From Nitrospinaceae bacterium (GTDB lineage: Bacteria > Nitrospinota > Nitrospinia > Nitrospinales > VA-1): a stretch of 33,668 nt of DNA. Positions within the stretch are counted from its first letter, which is position 1, and each line of letters opens with the position of its first letter. A model generated the notes under the pieces. The model ran no database searches. It was not told where the DNA came from and worked only from the letters and a program-made list of their open reading frames with translations. Shown in pieces: positions 16,667 through 25,714 of this stretch. The position numbers and the translations under genes are program-made. Where the stretch lies: assembly GCA_020343535.1 (NCBI GenBank), contig CP070799.1, positions 1,690,207 through 1,723,874 on the forward strand, in the 5' to 3' direction.

Positions 16667-17845
16667 ATGGCAGACGATGTGAGACAGGAAATTCTGGGCG
16701 GTTTGAAGCGGGTCGTTATTAAAATCGGCAGCAGCGTCATTTCCAGAAAAGAGGGGGAGAAGGGCAAAAGCGTCTACCGTCTCGACGAGGAGCGCGTCCG
16801 CCATTTCGCGAGGCAGGTGAAGAAGATCGCGCGGACGGGACGGGAGGTGGTCCTGGTTTCATCCGGCGCCATCATGGCCGGGCGCGACCGCCTGGGGCTC
16901 GGCGGCGCCCATCTGACCGTTCCCGAAAAGCAGGCCTGCGCCGCCATCGGCCAGAGCTACCTCATCCACGCCTACGAGAAAAAGTTCAAGGCCCAGGGCC
17001 TCAAGGTCGCACAGATGTTGTTGAGCAGCGACGACCTCGGCAACCGGCGGCGCTACCTCAACGCCAAGCACACCATCGAGGCGCTGCTCGAATACGGCGT
17101 CATTCCCATCATTAACGAGAACGATTCGGTGACGGTGGACGAGATCAAGATCGGCGATAACGACACGCTGTCGGCCACGGTGGCGTGCCTGATGGACGCG
17201 GGGCTCCTTGTCATCCTTTCGGATGTGGAGGGGCTGTTCTCCCGAGATCCCACCCGGCGGACGAAAAATTCGCCGCCGCCCGAGCTCATCCCGCTGGTGA
17301 ACAGGGTGACCGCCGACATCGAAAAGCTCGCCGGCAAGAGCGGCAGCCAGGTGACCGTCGGCGGCATGCTTACCAAGGTCCTGGCGGCAAAAAAAACCAT
17401 GAGCTTTGGAATTCCCACCCTTCTGGTCAGCGGCAGGGACGATTCGGTTCTCGAAAAGGTGGCCGCCGGAGAAACGGTGGGGACGTTGTTCTGGTCCGGC
17501 CGGGGCCGCATCCGCGACCGCAAGCACTGGATAGCCCATACGCTCAAGGTAATGGGCCGGCTGATGGTCGATGCGGGTGCGGTGAGAGCCCTCGTCGAAG
17601 GCGGCAAGAGCCTGCTGCCGGCGGGGGTGTTGAAGGTCGAAGGATTGTTCGAGTTCGGTAACGCGGTGAGCGTGGTCGACGAATCGTCGCGGGAAATCGC
17701 CCGCGGCCTGGTCAATTACAACACCGATGACCTGGAGAGCATCAAGGGGCTGAAAACGTCCGAGGTGCGCAAACTCGTCGGCAACAATTTCTACGAGGAG
17801 GTCGTCCATCGCGATGACCTGGTGATCATTGAAAACGACGATTGA
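16667..17845 (+). CDS. proB: Glutamate 5-kinase with PUA domain
   Basis: ProB phosphorylates glutamate to glutamyl-5-phosphate, the first step of proline synthesis. The 392-residue product has the amino-acid-kinase core VVIKIGSSVIS, VSSGAIMAGRDRLG, IPIINENDSVTVDEIKIGDN, and the LSDVEGLFSRDP loop. A C-terminal PUA domain (about 300-392) contains LPAGVLKVEGLFEFGNAVSV. The ATG at 16667 follows AAGGA and begins MADDVRQ, giving the family length. The long upstream open frame overlaps the hydrolase gene and is rejected. proA and obg, frequent neighbours, are not here. Feedback inhibition by proline is known for the family. Confidence 0.95.
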   Translation: MADDVRQEILGGLKRVVIKIGSSVISRKEGEKGKSVYRLDEERVRHFARQVKKIARTGREVVLVSSGAIMAGRDRLGLGGAHLTVPEKQACAAIGQSYLIHAYEKKFKAQGLKVAQMLLSSDDLGNRRRYLNAKHTIEALLEYGVIPIINENDSVTVDEIKIGDNDTLSATVACLMDAGLLVILSDVEGLFSRDPTRRTKNSPPPELIPLVNRVTADIEKLAGKSGSQVTVGGMLTKVLAAKKTMSFGIPTLLVSGRDDSVLEKVAAGETVGTLFWSGRGRIRDRKHWIAHTLKVMGRLMVDAGAVRALVEGGKSLLPAGVLKVEGLFEFGNAVSVVDESSREIARGLVNYNTDDLESIKGLKTSEVRKLVGNNFYEEVVHRDDLVIIENDD

Positions 17846-17890
17846 GATATACACCCACCGGCTGGAAACCCATCGAGGAGGCCGCCTTGG

Positions 17891-18322
17891 TTGCCTTTGC
17901 AGCTGTTGAAAGCGCCCGCGAAGTGGTGGGAGAAGGAACCGGTCCGCTTCGAATGCCAGCCGGATTGTTTCAAATGCTGCCTCAAGCCGGGGGTGATCTA
18001 TTTCGACAGCGAGGACATCCGCCGTGTCGCCGGGCACCTGGGTGTATCGCAAAAGCAGTTCAAGGCCGAGCACCTCACCCGCGACGACGGCTATTTCGTC
18101 CTTGAGGTTTCGGATCGGAATCCCTGCCCCTTCCTGACCATGGATGGCTGCGGGATTCACGAGGTGAAGCCGAAGCAGTGCCAGGCCTATCCGTTCTGGA
18201 GGGAAAACCTCGACCACCGCGCCACCTGGAAACTGGTGGGCGGCTTTTGTCCCGGGGTCGACCGGGGGCCGATGGTGCCTCTTGCGACGATCAAACGCCT
18301 GCTCAATCTGTTTCGCCTCTAG
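17891..18322 (+). CDS. YkgJ-type cysteine-cluster protein
   Basis: The 143-residue protein has eight cysteines: 22, 26, 29 and 30 in FECQPDCFKCC, 79 in PCPFL, 87 in DGCGIHEVKPKQC, 97, and 120 in GGFCPG. This is the YkgJ (UPF0153) zinc- or iron-chelating pattern. The family role is not established; iron-sulfur or zinc binding is proposed. The start is TTG at 17891, chosen because GAGGAGG lies 9 bases upstream and MPLQLLKAPAKW gives the normal length. It follows proB by 45 bases and is probably in the same transcript. Confidence 0.88.
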   Translation: MPLQLLKAPAKWWEKEPVRFECQPDCFKCCLKPGVIYFDSEDIRRVAGHLGVSQKQFKAEHLTRDDGYFVLEVSDRNPCPFLTMDGCGIHEVKPKQCQAYPFWRENLDHRATWKLVGGFCPGVDRGPMVPLATIKRLLNLFRL

Positions 18323-18365
18323 AGAGATCCCTTAAACGGCAATCATGATTTCCAGGAAAAAACCG

Positions 18366-18971
18366 ATGTTATTCCAGGTCGTCCTGACGGGGGAAGAACG
18401 CCGCGCTTTGGCCGAGCTGATTGGCCGCCCCGTACTTCGCGCCGCGACCGATGGTTGGGCGCAATACTTGCTGGTCGAAGGAGGCTGCCTCAAGGTCATC
18501 CCCAAGGAAATCGCCACTCCCGACGATTACCGCCCCTACGCCGGCGTGTGCCAGCCCGAGCCGGCCTTTATCGACCCTGAAACGCCCTTGCCGGAGAAGG
18601 AGAGGATCGCCGACGGCCTTGGCGAGGTGGAGGAGGTCTGGATTCTGAAAACCGGTTTGACGTTCACCTTTCCGGAATCCCTCCCCGACAGCGAGCCGGT
18701 GAAGGGGGTCAAAATTCCCGGCGGAGTGCGTTACGGGCCGGTGTTTCACGCGCCCGACCGACTGCAGGCGCTGGCGCAAAAAAACCCCGACCAAGCGGTG
18801 GTGGAACTGGACATCGCCATCGAAATCCGCACTGCCCGCCACGACCTCCTCTTTTATACCGATTCCCAGGCCTACCTCGCACGCGCCGCATTGGACAAAA
18901 AAAAGCCCGCCGGCCTGCCTTCCAGGGACAAGATCGCAAGGAGCTGGGTGCTGCCACAGGAAACCGCCTGA
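18366..18971 (+). CDS. Conserved-looking hypothetical protein
   Basis: I do not recognise a family. The 201-residue protein is soluble, with no signal peptide, membrane segment or cysteine-rich motif after the early VCQPEP. It has regular beta-type stretches (LFQVVLTGEERRALAELIG, WAQYLLVEGGCLKVIPKE) and an acidic central part. Coding is supported by unbroken frame, typical third-base GC bias and position 43 bases after the YkgJ-type gene. AGGA (18354-18357) lies upstream of the ATG at 18366. An in-frame ATG at 18345 would add seven residues but lacks a ribosome site. Confidence 0.7.
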   Translation: MLFQVVLTGEERRALAELIGRPVLRAATDGWAQYLLVEGGCLKVIPKEIATPDDYRPYAGVCQPEPAFIDPETPLPEKERIADGLGEVEEVWILKTGLTFTFPESLPDSEPVKGVKIPGGVRYGPVFHAPDRLQALAQKNPDQAVVELDIAIEIRTARHDLLFYTDSQAYLARAALDKKKPAGLPSRDKIARSWVLPQETA

Positions 18972-19041
18972 GGCTGCCGGCCGGGAAAACCGCGAGGGCC
19001 GGGGCGGCCGCATGGCGCCTCCAAAAGGCCCGGGAAGGTGG

Positions 19042-19070
19042 TTGACAAGAGGCGGGGAGGCAAGGATAAT
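19042..19070 (+). promoter_or_regulatory. Sigma70-type promoter for purA
   Basis: A perfect TTGACA (19042-19047) is followed after 17 bases by GATAAT (19065-19070). Transcription would start near 19077, giving a leader of about 118 bases before purA. A second TTGACA around 19132 has no matching -10 and is not called. Confidence 0.75.
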
Positions 19071-19143
19071 GCCCAGTTGGCTCCGGCCTTTCGGCCGGCT
19101 TCCGGAGGCCCCAGACACTCATTTCATGGATTTGACAAGATAG

Positions 19144-20481
<1,338 letters not shown>

Positions 20482-20565
20482 TCCCGCCTGGCCGAAGGGG
20501 GCGCCTCCCGTAACGACCTGGATGAAAAAACGCGGCGCTTCTTAAGCGACCGCGGCATCCGCGCC

Positions 20566-20799
20566 GTGACCATCGACCTGGCTGAACTTTCTCCCAATTG
20601 CTGTGTCGGGCGGCTGCCCGACGTCCGCGTTCACCCCGGGCCGCCTGGCGACCCCGGCGCCTACCGGCATTTTCATGCCGGAGGTCTCGATATCCATGTC
20701 GCCAAGGGGTTGAATACCGAAAAAGCACTCAGGCTCTACCTCTCGGGCTGGGGGCCCTTCCATAAACTCGAGGTGTCCGGCCTGAACCTTTTTCTGTAG
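20566..20799 (+). CDS. Small CC/Se-motif-like (HesB-like) protein, start uncertain
   Basis: The minimal product from GTG 20566 is 77 residues: VTIDLAELSPNCCVGRLPDV, then a VHPGPPGDPGAYRHF segment, GGLDIHVAKGL and a final WGPFHKLEVSGLN. The CC pair followed by P-V, PxDPxxYR and GhxhhV is the pattern I associate with the CC/Se-motif family. Those proteins are small and IscA/HesB-like, and some members carry selenocysteine; here the position is cysteine. Family matches normally begin about 15 residues earlier, and the frame upstream reads DEKTRRFLSDRGIRA in line with that. It has no ATG, GTG or TTG between the purA stop and 20566; only CTG at 20518 would serve. One extra A in the six-A run at 20525-20530 would join ATG 20522 to this frame. 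Function is unknown. Confidence 0.6.
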   Translation: MTIDLAELSPNCCVGRLPDVRVHPGPPGDPGAYRHFHAGGLDIHVAKGLNTEKALRLYLSGWGPFHKLEVSGLNLFL

Positions 20800-20875
20800 C
20801 TCGGGAACTGGACACGCGGCCCGCAAGCCAGCATGCCTCCGTTGCCGTCGATGTCTTCCGCCATGGTTTGATCGG

Positions 20876-20905
20876 CCGGCTGGGCGCGCCGGAGTTTTCT
20901 TTTTT
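20876..20905 (+). terminator. Candidate rho-independent terminator after the purA operon
   Basis: CCGGC (20876-20880) pairs with GCCGG (20888-20892). A TTTTCTTTTTT tract follows (20895-20905). The stem is only 5 bp but all G/C. Confidence 0.55.
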
Positions 20906-20924
20906 ATATGTTATGGATTGGGAC

Positions 20925-20930
20925 TATAAT
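20925..20930 (+). promoter_or_regulatory. Candidate -10 box for cstA
   Basis: A perfect TATAAT is located 63 bases upstream of the cstA ATG, in an AT-rich pocket. The -35 region 17 bases upstream (TTTTAT) is poor, which would fit an activator-dependent promoter. A GCCCC/GGGGC hairpin (20955-20969) follows in the predicted leader. Confidence 0.45.
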
Positions 20931-20992
20931 GAGAATATATCACATGATGGTCCCGCCCCCGTGCGGGGCATAAACCGATCCTCTCCTGACCG

Positions 20993-22702
20993 ATGCTGAC
21001 GATATTCATCCTGATTTTTTCCTGTTTGTTTTTTTATTTCATCGGCTACCGCTATTACGCGGGCCGGCTCGACCGCGAAGTCATTCAGCCAGACGCCGGC
21101 CGCGCGACCCCCGCCGGCGGTCAGCGGGACGGCGTCGATTACGTTCCCAGCAAGCCGCTTGTTTTATTCGGCCATAACTTCGCCTCCATCGCCGGAGCGG
21201 GGCCAATTATAGGGCCGATCATCGCCATGCATCATTTTGGCTGGGCGCTCACTCTGGTCTGGGTGCTCATCGGCAACGTGTTCATCGGCGCGGTGCACGA
21301 TTACCTGACGTTGATGGTTTCGGTGAGGCATCGCGGCAGTTCCATCGCCGACATCGCCGAGGGCACCATGGGCGGCCGCGCCAAGGCGGTATTTGCCGTC
21401 TTTCTGGTTCTCGCCATGCTGCTGGTGGTGGCCGTTTTCGGGGTGGTTGCGGCGAAGACGCTCATCGCCCAGCCGGAGATGGTGTTCCCGACGTTCGCGA
21501 TCATTCCCATTTCCATGGTCCTTGGCTGGTTCGTTTACCAGAAAAACGGCAACTTGGTCGCGTCGTCGCTGATCGCGGTTTTTGCGGTGGTGGTCTCTAT
21601 CTATGTCGGGTTCAAGCTGCCCGTTCCCCTGCCCGAGGAAGGCCTCCTCGGGTTTTCGCCGCTCATGTTCTGGTTTGTGGTGCTGATGGTTTACGCGGCG
21701 GTGGCCTCGGTGCTGCCGGTGCAGGTGCTTCTGCAGCCGCGCGACTACCTGTCCACCTATATTCTGTTTGGCTCGATGGCGCTCGGCATGCTCGGCCTGT
21801 TGTGGGTGCATCCGGAGATCAACACGCCCGCCTATCGCGGCCTGATGTCCGAGGGGCAGGGGCCGGTGTGGCCGATGCTGTTCGTCCTGGTGGCGTGCGG
21901 CGCGGTTTCCGGGTTTCATTCCCTAGTCGCCGGCGGCACCACGTCGAAGCAGCTGGCGAGCGAAGCGCACGGCAAGCCTATCAGTTACGGCGGCATGCTG
22001 ACCGAGGGGGTAGTGGCAGTGGTCACCGTGCTCCTGGTCGGCGGCGGCCTGTTCTGGGTAGCCCCGGCCGGAGGCGGGGTCGACATGGCCACCCTTGGTT
22101 TTCGCGAGACGCTGAAATCCGGCGGCTGGATTCTGGCCTTTGGCAACGGGTTCGGCAACGTAGTGCACCAGATGCTGCCGGTGCTCAGCTTCACGTTTGC
22201 GTCGATGATCGCGGTGCTCGCGCTCAACACCTTCGTGTTGACCACGTTGGACACGGCGGTGCGCATCACCCGCTTCATCGTCCAGGAATCGGTGGGGCGC
22301 AAGGTCCCGGCGCTCGGGAACAAATACTGGGTCACCGCCGCCATCATCGTCCTTGCCTACCTGATCGGTGCGACCGAAGGCTGGCAGAAAATCTGGCCGA
22401 TTTTCGGTGCCACCAACCAGCTCATCGCGGCGGTGGCGCTGATGGTCGCCTCGACGTACCTGGTGGCGCGGCGCAAGCCGACGCATTTCACCCTGATCCC
22501 GGCCTTCTTCATGATCGTCACGACCATCGGCGCGCTCGGTTGGCAGGCGTACCGCTTTTTCACCGCCCCCGAGCCCCATCTGTTGCTCGGTGCGACGTCG
22601 CTGCTTCTGATCGGCCTTGCCCTGTTTGTCGCCAGCGAAGGCATGAAGGCCCTGCGCGGCGGCGCGGCGGCGCGCCTCACCCCGGCGCCGTCGGAAACCT
22701 AG
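20993..22702 (+). CDS. cstA: Carbon starvation protein CstA family transporter
   Basis: The 569-residue protein has about 16 hydrophobic segments. It carries the CstA signatures YRYYAGRLDREV, VDYVPSKPLVLFGHNFASIAGAGPIIGP, GNVFIGAVHDYLTLMVSVRHRG and, near the C-terminal third, WPIFGATNQLIAAVALM. CstA-family proteins import peptides or pyruvate and are induced on carbon starvation in enterobacteria; the substrate here is not known. Length is shorter than E. coli CstA (about 700) and resembles the shorter family branch. ATG at 20993 follows CTCTCCTGACCG with no strong ribosome site. It is flanked by terminator-like hairpins on both sides, so probably transcribed alone. Confidence 0.92.
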   Translation: MLTIFILIFSCLFFYFIGYRYYAGRLDREVIQPDAGRATPAGGQRDGVDYVPSKPLVLFGHNFASIAGAGPIIGPIIAMHHFGWALTLVWVLIGNVFIGAVHDYLTLMVSVRHRGSSIADIAEGTMGGRAKAVFAVFLVLAMLLVVAVFGVVAAKTLIAQPEMVFPTFAIIPISMVLGWFVYQKNGNLVASSLIAVFAVVVSIYVGFKLPVPLPEEGLLGFSPLMFWFVVLMVYAAVASVLPVQVLLQPRDYLSTYILFGSMALGMLGLLWVHPEINTPAYRGLMSEGQGPVWPMLFVLVACGAVSGFHSLVAGGTTSKQLASEAHGKPISYGGMLTEGVVAVVTVLLVGGGLFWVAPAGGGVDMATLGFRETLKSGGWILAFGNGFGNVVHQMLPVLSFTFASMIAVLALNTFVLTTLDTAVRITRFIVQESVGRKVPALGNKYWVTAAIIVLAYLIGATEGWQKIWPIFGATNQLIAAVALMVASTYLVARRKPTHFTLIPAFFMIVTTIGALGWQAYRFFTAPEPHLLLGATSLLLIGLALFVASEGMKALRGGAAARLTPAPSET

Positions 22703-22717
22703 GACCCGGTGGACGAA

Positions 22718-22742
22718 GGCCGCTTTCGGCCGGTTGGTTTTT
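22718..22742 (+). terminator. Candidate rho-independent terminator after cstA
   Basis: GGCCG (22718-22722) pairs with CGGCC (22727-22731) around CTTT. GGTTGG and a TTTTT run (22738-22742) follow. It lies 16 bases after the cstA stop. Confidence 0.55.
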
Positions 22743-22762
22743 AAGGGGGAATGGTTTATCAT
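22734..22762 (+). promoter_or_regulatory. Candidate promoter for the Nfu-type gene
   Basis: TTGGTT (22734-22739), 17 bases, then TATCAT (22757-22762). An inverted repeat CCCGGT-A-ACCGGG (22771-22783) sits at about +2 to +14, a possible operator. Confidence 0.4.
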
Positions 22763-22820
22763 GGGCCGATCCCGGTAACCGGGTCCGGTGTTATGCCGGG
22801 CCGGAAAGATTTTAATTGCC

Positions 22821-23486
22821 ATGAAGCTCAGCGAGATACTGGCCGCGCGCGAGCGGGCCAAGGAAAAAACCGTTCAGAAGCCCCCCCCGGCCGCCGCCCG
22901 ACCCGCCGCCTCCGCCCCCTCGGCCATCAAGGTCGTCCGCACCCGTGAGACGCCCAACCCGGACGCGCTGCAGTTTGTCCTCAATGCGCAGATCCTCGGC
23001 CGCGGCAACCGCTCCTTCGCCGCCCGAAAGGAGGCCGGGACAGACCCCCTGGGGCAGGCGTTGTTTGATGTGCGCGGTGTGGCCAACGTCTTCATCATGG
23101 ATAATTTCGTCACCGTCACCAAGGACAACACCGTGGGCTGGAACCTGCTGCGCGACCAGGTCTGGAAAACCATCGAAAAGAATGTGAGCGTTTACCCGGC
23201 CGAGGGCCCGGGGGAGCTGGAAAGCATCGACGTGCTGAAATTCCCGACTCTTCCCCGAGATGAAAAGCTCAAGGCGGTGGAGATGGTGCTCAACCGGTCG
23301 ATCCGCGCCAACCTGGCCAAAGACGGCGGCGGCGTAGAGGTTAAGGGCATCGACGGCAACGTGGTGCTCATTCAGTATCATGGTGCTTGCGGCAGCTGCG
23401 CCACTTCGACCACCGGAACCCTCCAGTACATTCAGGGCCAACTCAAGCAGCAGATTCACCGGGATATCGAAGTCAAATCGGTGTGA
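22821..23486 (+). CDS. Nfu-type iron-sulfur cluster scaffold/carrier protein
   Basis: The 221-residue protein has an alanine/proline-rich N-terminal linker (about 18-36). An Nfu N-terminal domain (about 38-125) starts with TRETPNPDALQFVLN, followed by a NifU-like C-terminal domain (about 148-221) with the cluster-binding Cys190 and Cys193 in GACGSCATS. Such proteins carry assembled [4Fe-4S] clusters to target enzymes. The ATG at 22821 is preferred because it begins MKLSEILAARERAKEKT; an in-frame ATG at 22788 lies nearly on the presumed promoter. The ribosome site is weak (GGAAAG, 13 bases away). The N-terminal tail before the first domain is unusual, and its role is unknown. Confidence 0.9.
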   Translation: MKLSEILAARERAKEKTVQKPPPAAARPAASAPSAIKVVRTRETPNPDALQFVLNAQILGRGNRSFAARKEAGTDPLGQALFDVRGVANVFIMDNFVTVTKDNTVGWNLLRDQVWKTIEKNVSVYPAEGPGELESIDVLKFPTLPRDEKLKAVEMVLNRSIRANLAKDGGGVEVKGIDGNVVLIQYHGACGSCATSTTGTLQYIQGQLKQQIHRDIEVKSV

Positions 23487-23631
23487 GCCTGCCCCGCGCC
23501 TGAACTCGTTTTCCCCCTGTTTTTCCTTGTATCCGGTTTCCGAATCGCCGCGGTTTTCAAGCGCTGGCCCATCCCATTCGGCCCCGCTTCAAATAAAACT
23601 CAAAAAAACAACGATTTTTGTTTCTATTCGC

Positions 23632-23661
23632 TTAACAATTTAGAATTCAATGTGTTATGAT
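23632..23661 (+). promoter_or_regulatory. Promoter for the MacAB-type operon
   Basis: TTAACA (23632-23637), an 18-base spacer, and TATGAT (23656-23661) preceded by TGT, which makes an extended -10. Transcription would start near 23668, about 32 bases before the adaptor ATG. Confidence 0.65.
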
Positions 23662-23699
23662 TTTGGTATCGATCACGACACTTGAACGGATATTTTGGC

Positions 23700-24998
23700 A
23701 TGGCGAAGGGATTGCGCAGGCTTTTCCTGCTCTTGATTCTGGGCGGCGGTATTTTTTGGCTGCACCAGGAGGGATGGCTCGCGGCCGGGGTGGAGAAATT
23801 TTCCTCTTTGGTGACGGGCCGCGAAGAGGAGGGGCCGAGCCTTGAAGACTATGAATTTCAACGGGTCACTCGCGGGGATGTGCATCAGAAGGTGCTTGCC
23901 ACGGGTACCGTGACGCTGAAAACCGGCGCCGAAGTAAAGATCGGCGCGAGGATTTCGGGCAAGCTCGAAAGCCTCAGGGTGCGCATCGGCGATTTCGTGC
24001 GTTCTGGCGACCTGATCGCTATGATTGAGCACGAGGATCTGCTGGCCCGGGTGGCCCGGTTTCGCGCCGACCTGGCCGCCGAAGAGGCGCGGCTGGACAA
24101 GATCCGCCAGGAAAAGCCGCTGGAGATCAACGCCGCCATGGCGGAGCTGGAGGAACTTCAGGTGCAGCAGAGCCTGGCGCTCAAGATGCTGGAGCGCAAT
24201 CTGGAACTGAACCGGCAGGGCGTGGTTTCGCAAACGGTGGTGGACGAATCCAACGAGCGAGCCGAAGTGCTCAGGTCGCAGATCCGCGTGGCGGAAGAAA
24301 AGCTCAAGTTGGAGGAAGCCCGCCTGGAGAACGATCTCAAGGTCGCGCAGACGCAGGTGGAACGAGCGCGTGCCACTCTGAATGAAGAGGAAACCCAGCT
24401 TTCTTACGCACGCATCACAGCGCCCATCGACGGGGTTGTGGCGTTCATCTCCACCCAGGAAGGGGAGACGGTGGTGGCGGGCTTGAGCGCGCCCACCTTT
24501 GTTACGCTCATCGATCTCAGGAAACTGGAGGTGACGACCTTCGTCGACGAAACCGACATCGGCCGCATCTCCGTCGGGCAGAGCGCGGTGTTCTCCGTCG
24601 ACACCTACGCCGACAAGTTGTTCAAGGCCGAGGTGAGAGAGATCCGGCCCAAGGCGGTGATCAAGGACAACGTGGTCAATTACGAGGTCATCCTTGAGAT
24701 CGATCCGAAACACATTGCCCTCTTGCGCGCGGAGATGACGGCCAACGTGGTGGTGACCACCGGAACCCGCAAGCAGGTGCTTCTCATTCCCAGGGAAGCG
24801 CTCAACCGGGAGGGGAAAAAGACCTTTGTGCTGCGCCGCCAGGGTGAGACACTGGAGGAGGTTCCGGTGGAAATCGGCTGGCGCGAAGGCAAGGTCCTGG
24901 AAATGATTTCGGGCGTGAACGAGGGCGACGAGATCGGTATTCTCAAAAAGACGGGCGGCGGCAACCATCGAAAGGGCAGGAGGTCCAGGCGGCGATGA
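23700..24998 (+). CDS. HlyD/MacA-type periplasmic adaptor subunit
   Basis: The 432-residue protein has an N-terminal membrane anchor (LRRLFLLLILGGGIFWL, about 5-21). A lipoyl-like half domain follows (TGTVTLKTGAEVKIGARISGKL read in parts, about 66-90), then a long coiled-coil hairpin (about 115-225) rich in Glu, Leu and Lys. After that come the second lipoyl half YARITAPIDGVVAFISTQEGE and beta-barrel and membrane-proximal domains. This is the MacA-like adaptor that links an ABC exporter to an outer-membrane channel. ATG 23700 is taken over an in-frame TTG at 23682. The gene stop overlaps the ATPase start by 4 bases. No outer-membrane TolC gene is in view. Confidence 0.9.
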   Translation: MAKGLRRLFLLLILGGGIFWLHQEGWLAAGVEKFSSLVTGREEEGPSLEDYEFQRVTRGDVHQKVLATGTVTLKTGAEVKIGARISGKLESLRVRIGDFVRSGDLIAMIEHEDLLARVARFRADLAAEEARLDKIRQEKPLEINAAMAELEELQVQQSLALKMLERNLELNRQGVVSQTVVDESNERAEVLRSQIRVAEEKLKLEEARLENDLKVAQTQVERARATLNEEETQLSYARITAPIDGVVAFISTQEGETVVAGLSAPTFVTLIDLRKLEVTTFVDETDIGRISVGQSAVFSVDTYADKLFKAEVREIRPKAVIKDNVVNYEVILEIDPKHIALLRAEMTANVVVTTGTRKQVLLIPREALNREGKKTFVLRRQGETLEEVPVEIGWREGKVLEMISGVNEGDEIGILKKTGGGNHRKGRRSRRR

Positions 24999-25714
24999 GC
25001 CTGATCGAGATGCGGTCCATCAGCAAGGTCTACCGCAATATCGGTTTCGAGACCCAGGTGCTTCGCGGAATTTCCCTGGATATCGAAGAAGGGGAGTACG
25101 TCAGCATCATCGGTCCTTCCGGCGCGGGCAAGAGCACGCTGATGGCCATCATGGGCTGCCTCGCCCTGCCCACGGCGGGAACCTACGCCCTGGACGGCGA
25201 AGAAGTGCAGAGGATGAGCGACCGCCGGCTCTCGCGCGTGCGCAACGAGAAAATCGGTTTCGTCTTCCAGGCGTTTCATCTGCTGAAGGGGGTGCCGGCG
25301 ATCGACAACGTGATGATGCCGCTGATGTATTCGGAGCGCGTCCCTAAGGACGCCGCCCGCCGTGCCGAGGCGGCGCTCACGCGGGTGGGCCTCGGCCACC
25401 GCCTCCGCCACACTCCCGGCCAGCTTTCTGGCGGTGAGCAGCAGCGCGTGACCATCGCACGGGCGCTCATCACCCAGCCCCGTATCATCCTCGCCGACGA
25501 GCCCACCGGCAACCTCGACTCCAAAAATGGCGCGGAAATCATGGCCGCGTTTGATTTGTTGAACGCCGAGGGGACGACGATCATTCTCATCACGCACGAG
25601 CAGGAGGTGGCCCGGCACGCCAGCCGTATCATCACCTTGAAGGATGGATTGATTGAGACCGACAAGCGCTATGAGAATCTTCCGCAATCTGAGACAGGCC
25701 CTCCGCGGGCTTAG
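24995..25714 (+). CDS. ABC transporter ATP-binding protein (MacB/LolD type)
   Basis: The 239-residue ATPase has Walker A GPSGAGKST (40-48), Q-loop VFQAFHLL, ABC signature LSGGEQQRV (144-152), Walker B IILADEP (164-170), D-loop NLDS and H-loop ITHEQ. The sequence is typical of the MacB/LolD/FtsE clade that powers FtsX-fold permeases. Translation is probably coupled to the adaptor gene (ATGA at 24995-24998). Its last 44 bases overlap the first permease gene. The exported substrate is unknown; macrolides, lipoproteins or peptides are known for relatives. Confidence 0.93.
   Translation: MSLIEMRSISKVYRNIGFETQVLRGISLDIEEGEYVSIIGPSGAGKSTLMAIMGCLALPTAGTYALDGEEVQRMSDRRLSRVRNEKIGFVFQAFHLLKGVPAIDNVMMPLMYSERVPKDAARRAEAALTRVGLGHRLRHTPGQLSGGEQQRVTIARALITQPRIILADEPTGNLDSKNGAEIMAAFDLLNAEGTTIILITHEQEVARHASRIITLKDGLIETDKRYENLPQSETGPPRA

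Noticed and set aside
20566-20799. Selenocysteine (TGA recoding) in the CC/Se-motif-like gene
   Set aside because: The motif positions read cysteine, no in-frame TGA occurs within the domain, and no SECIS-like element was identified.
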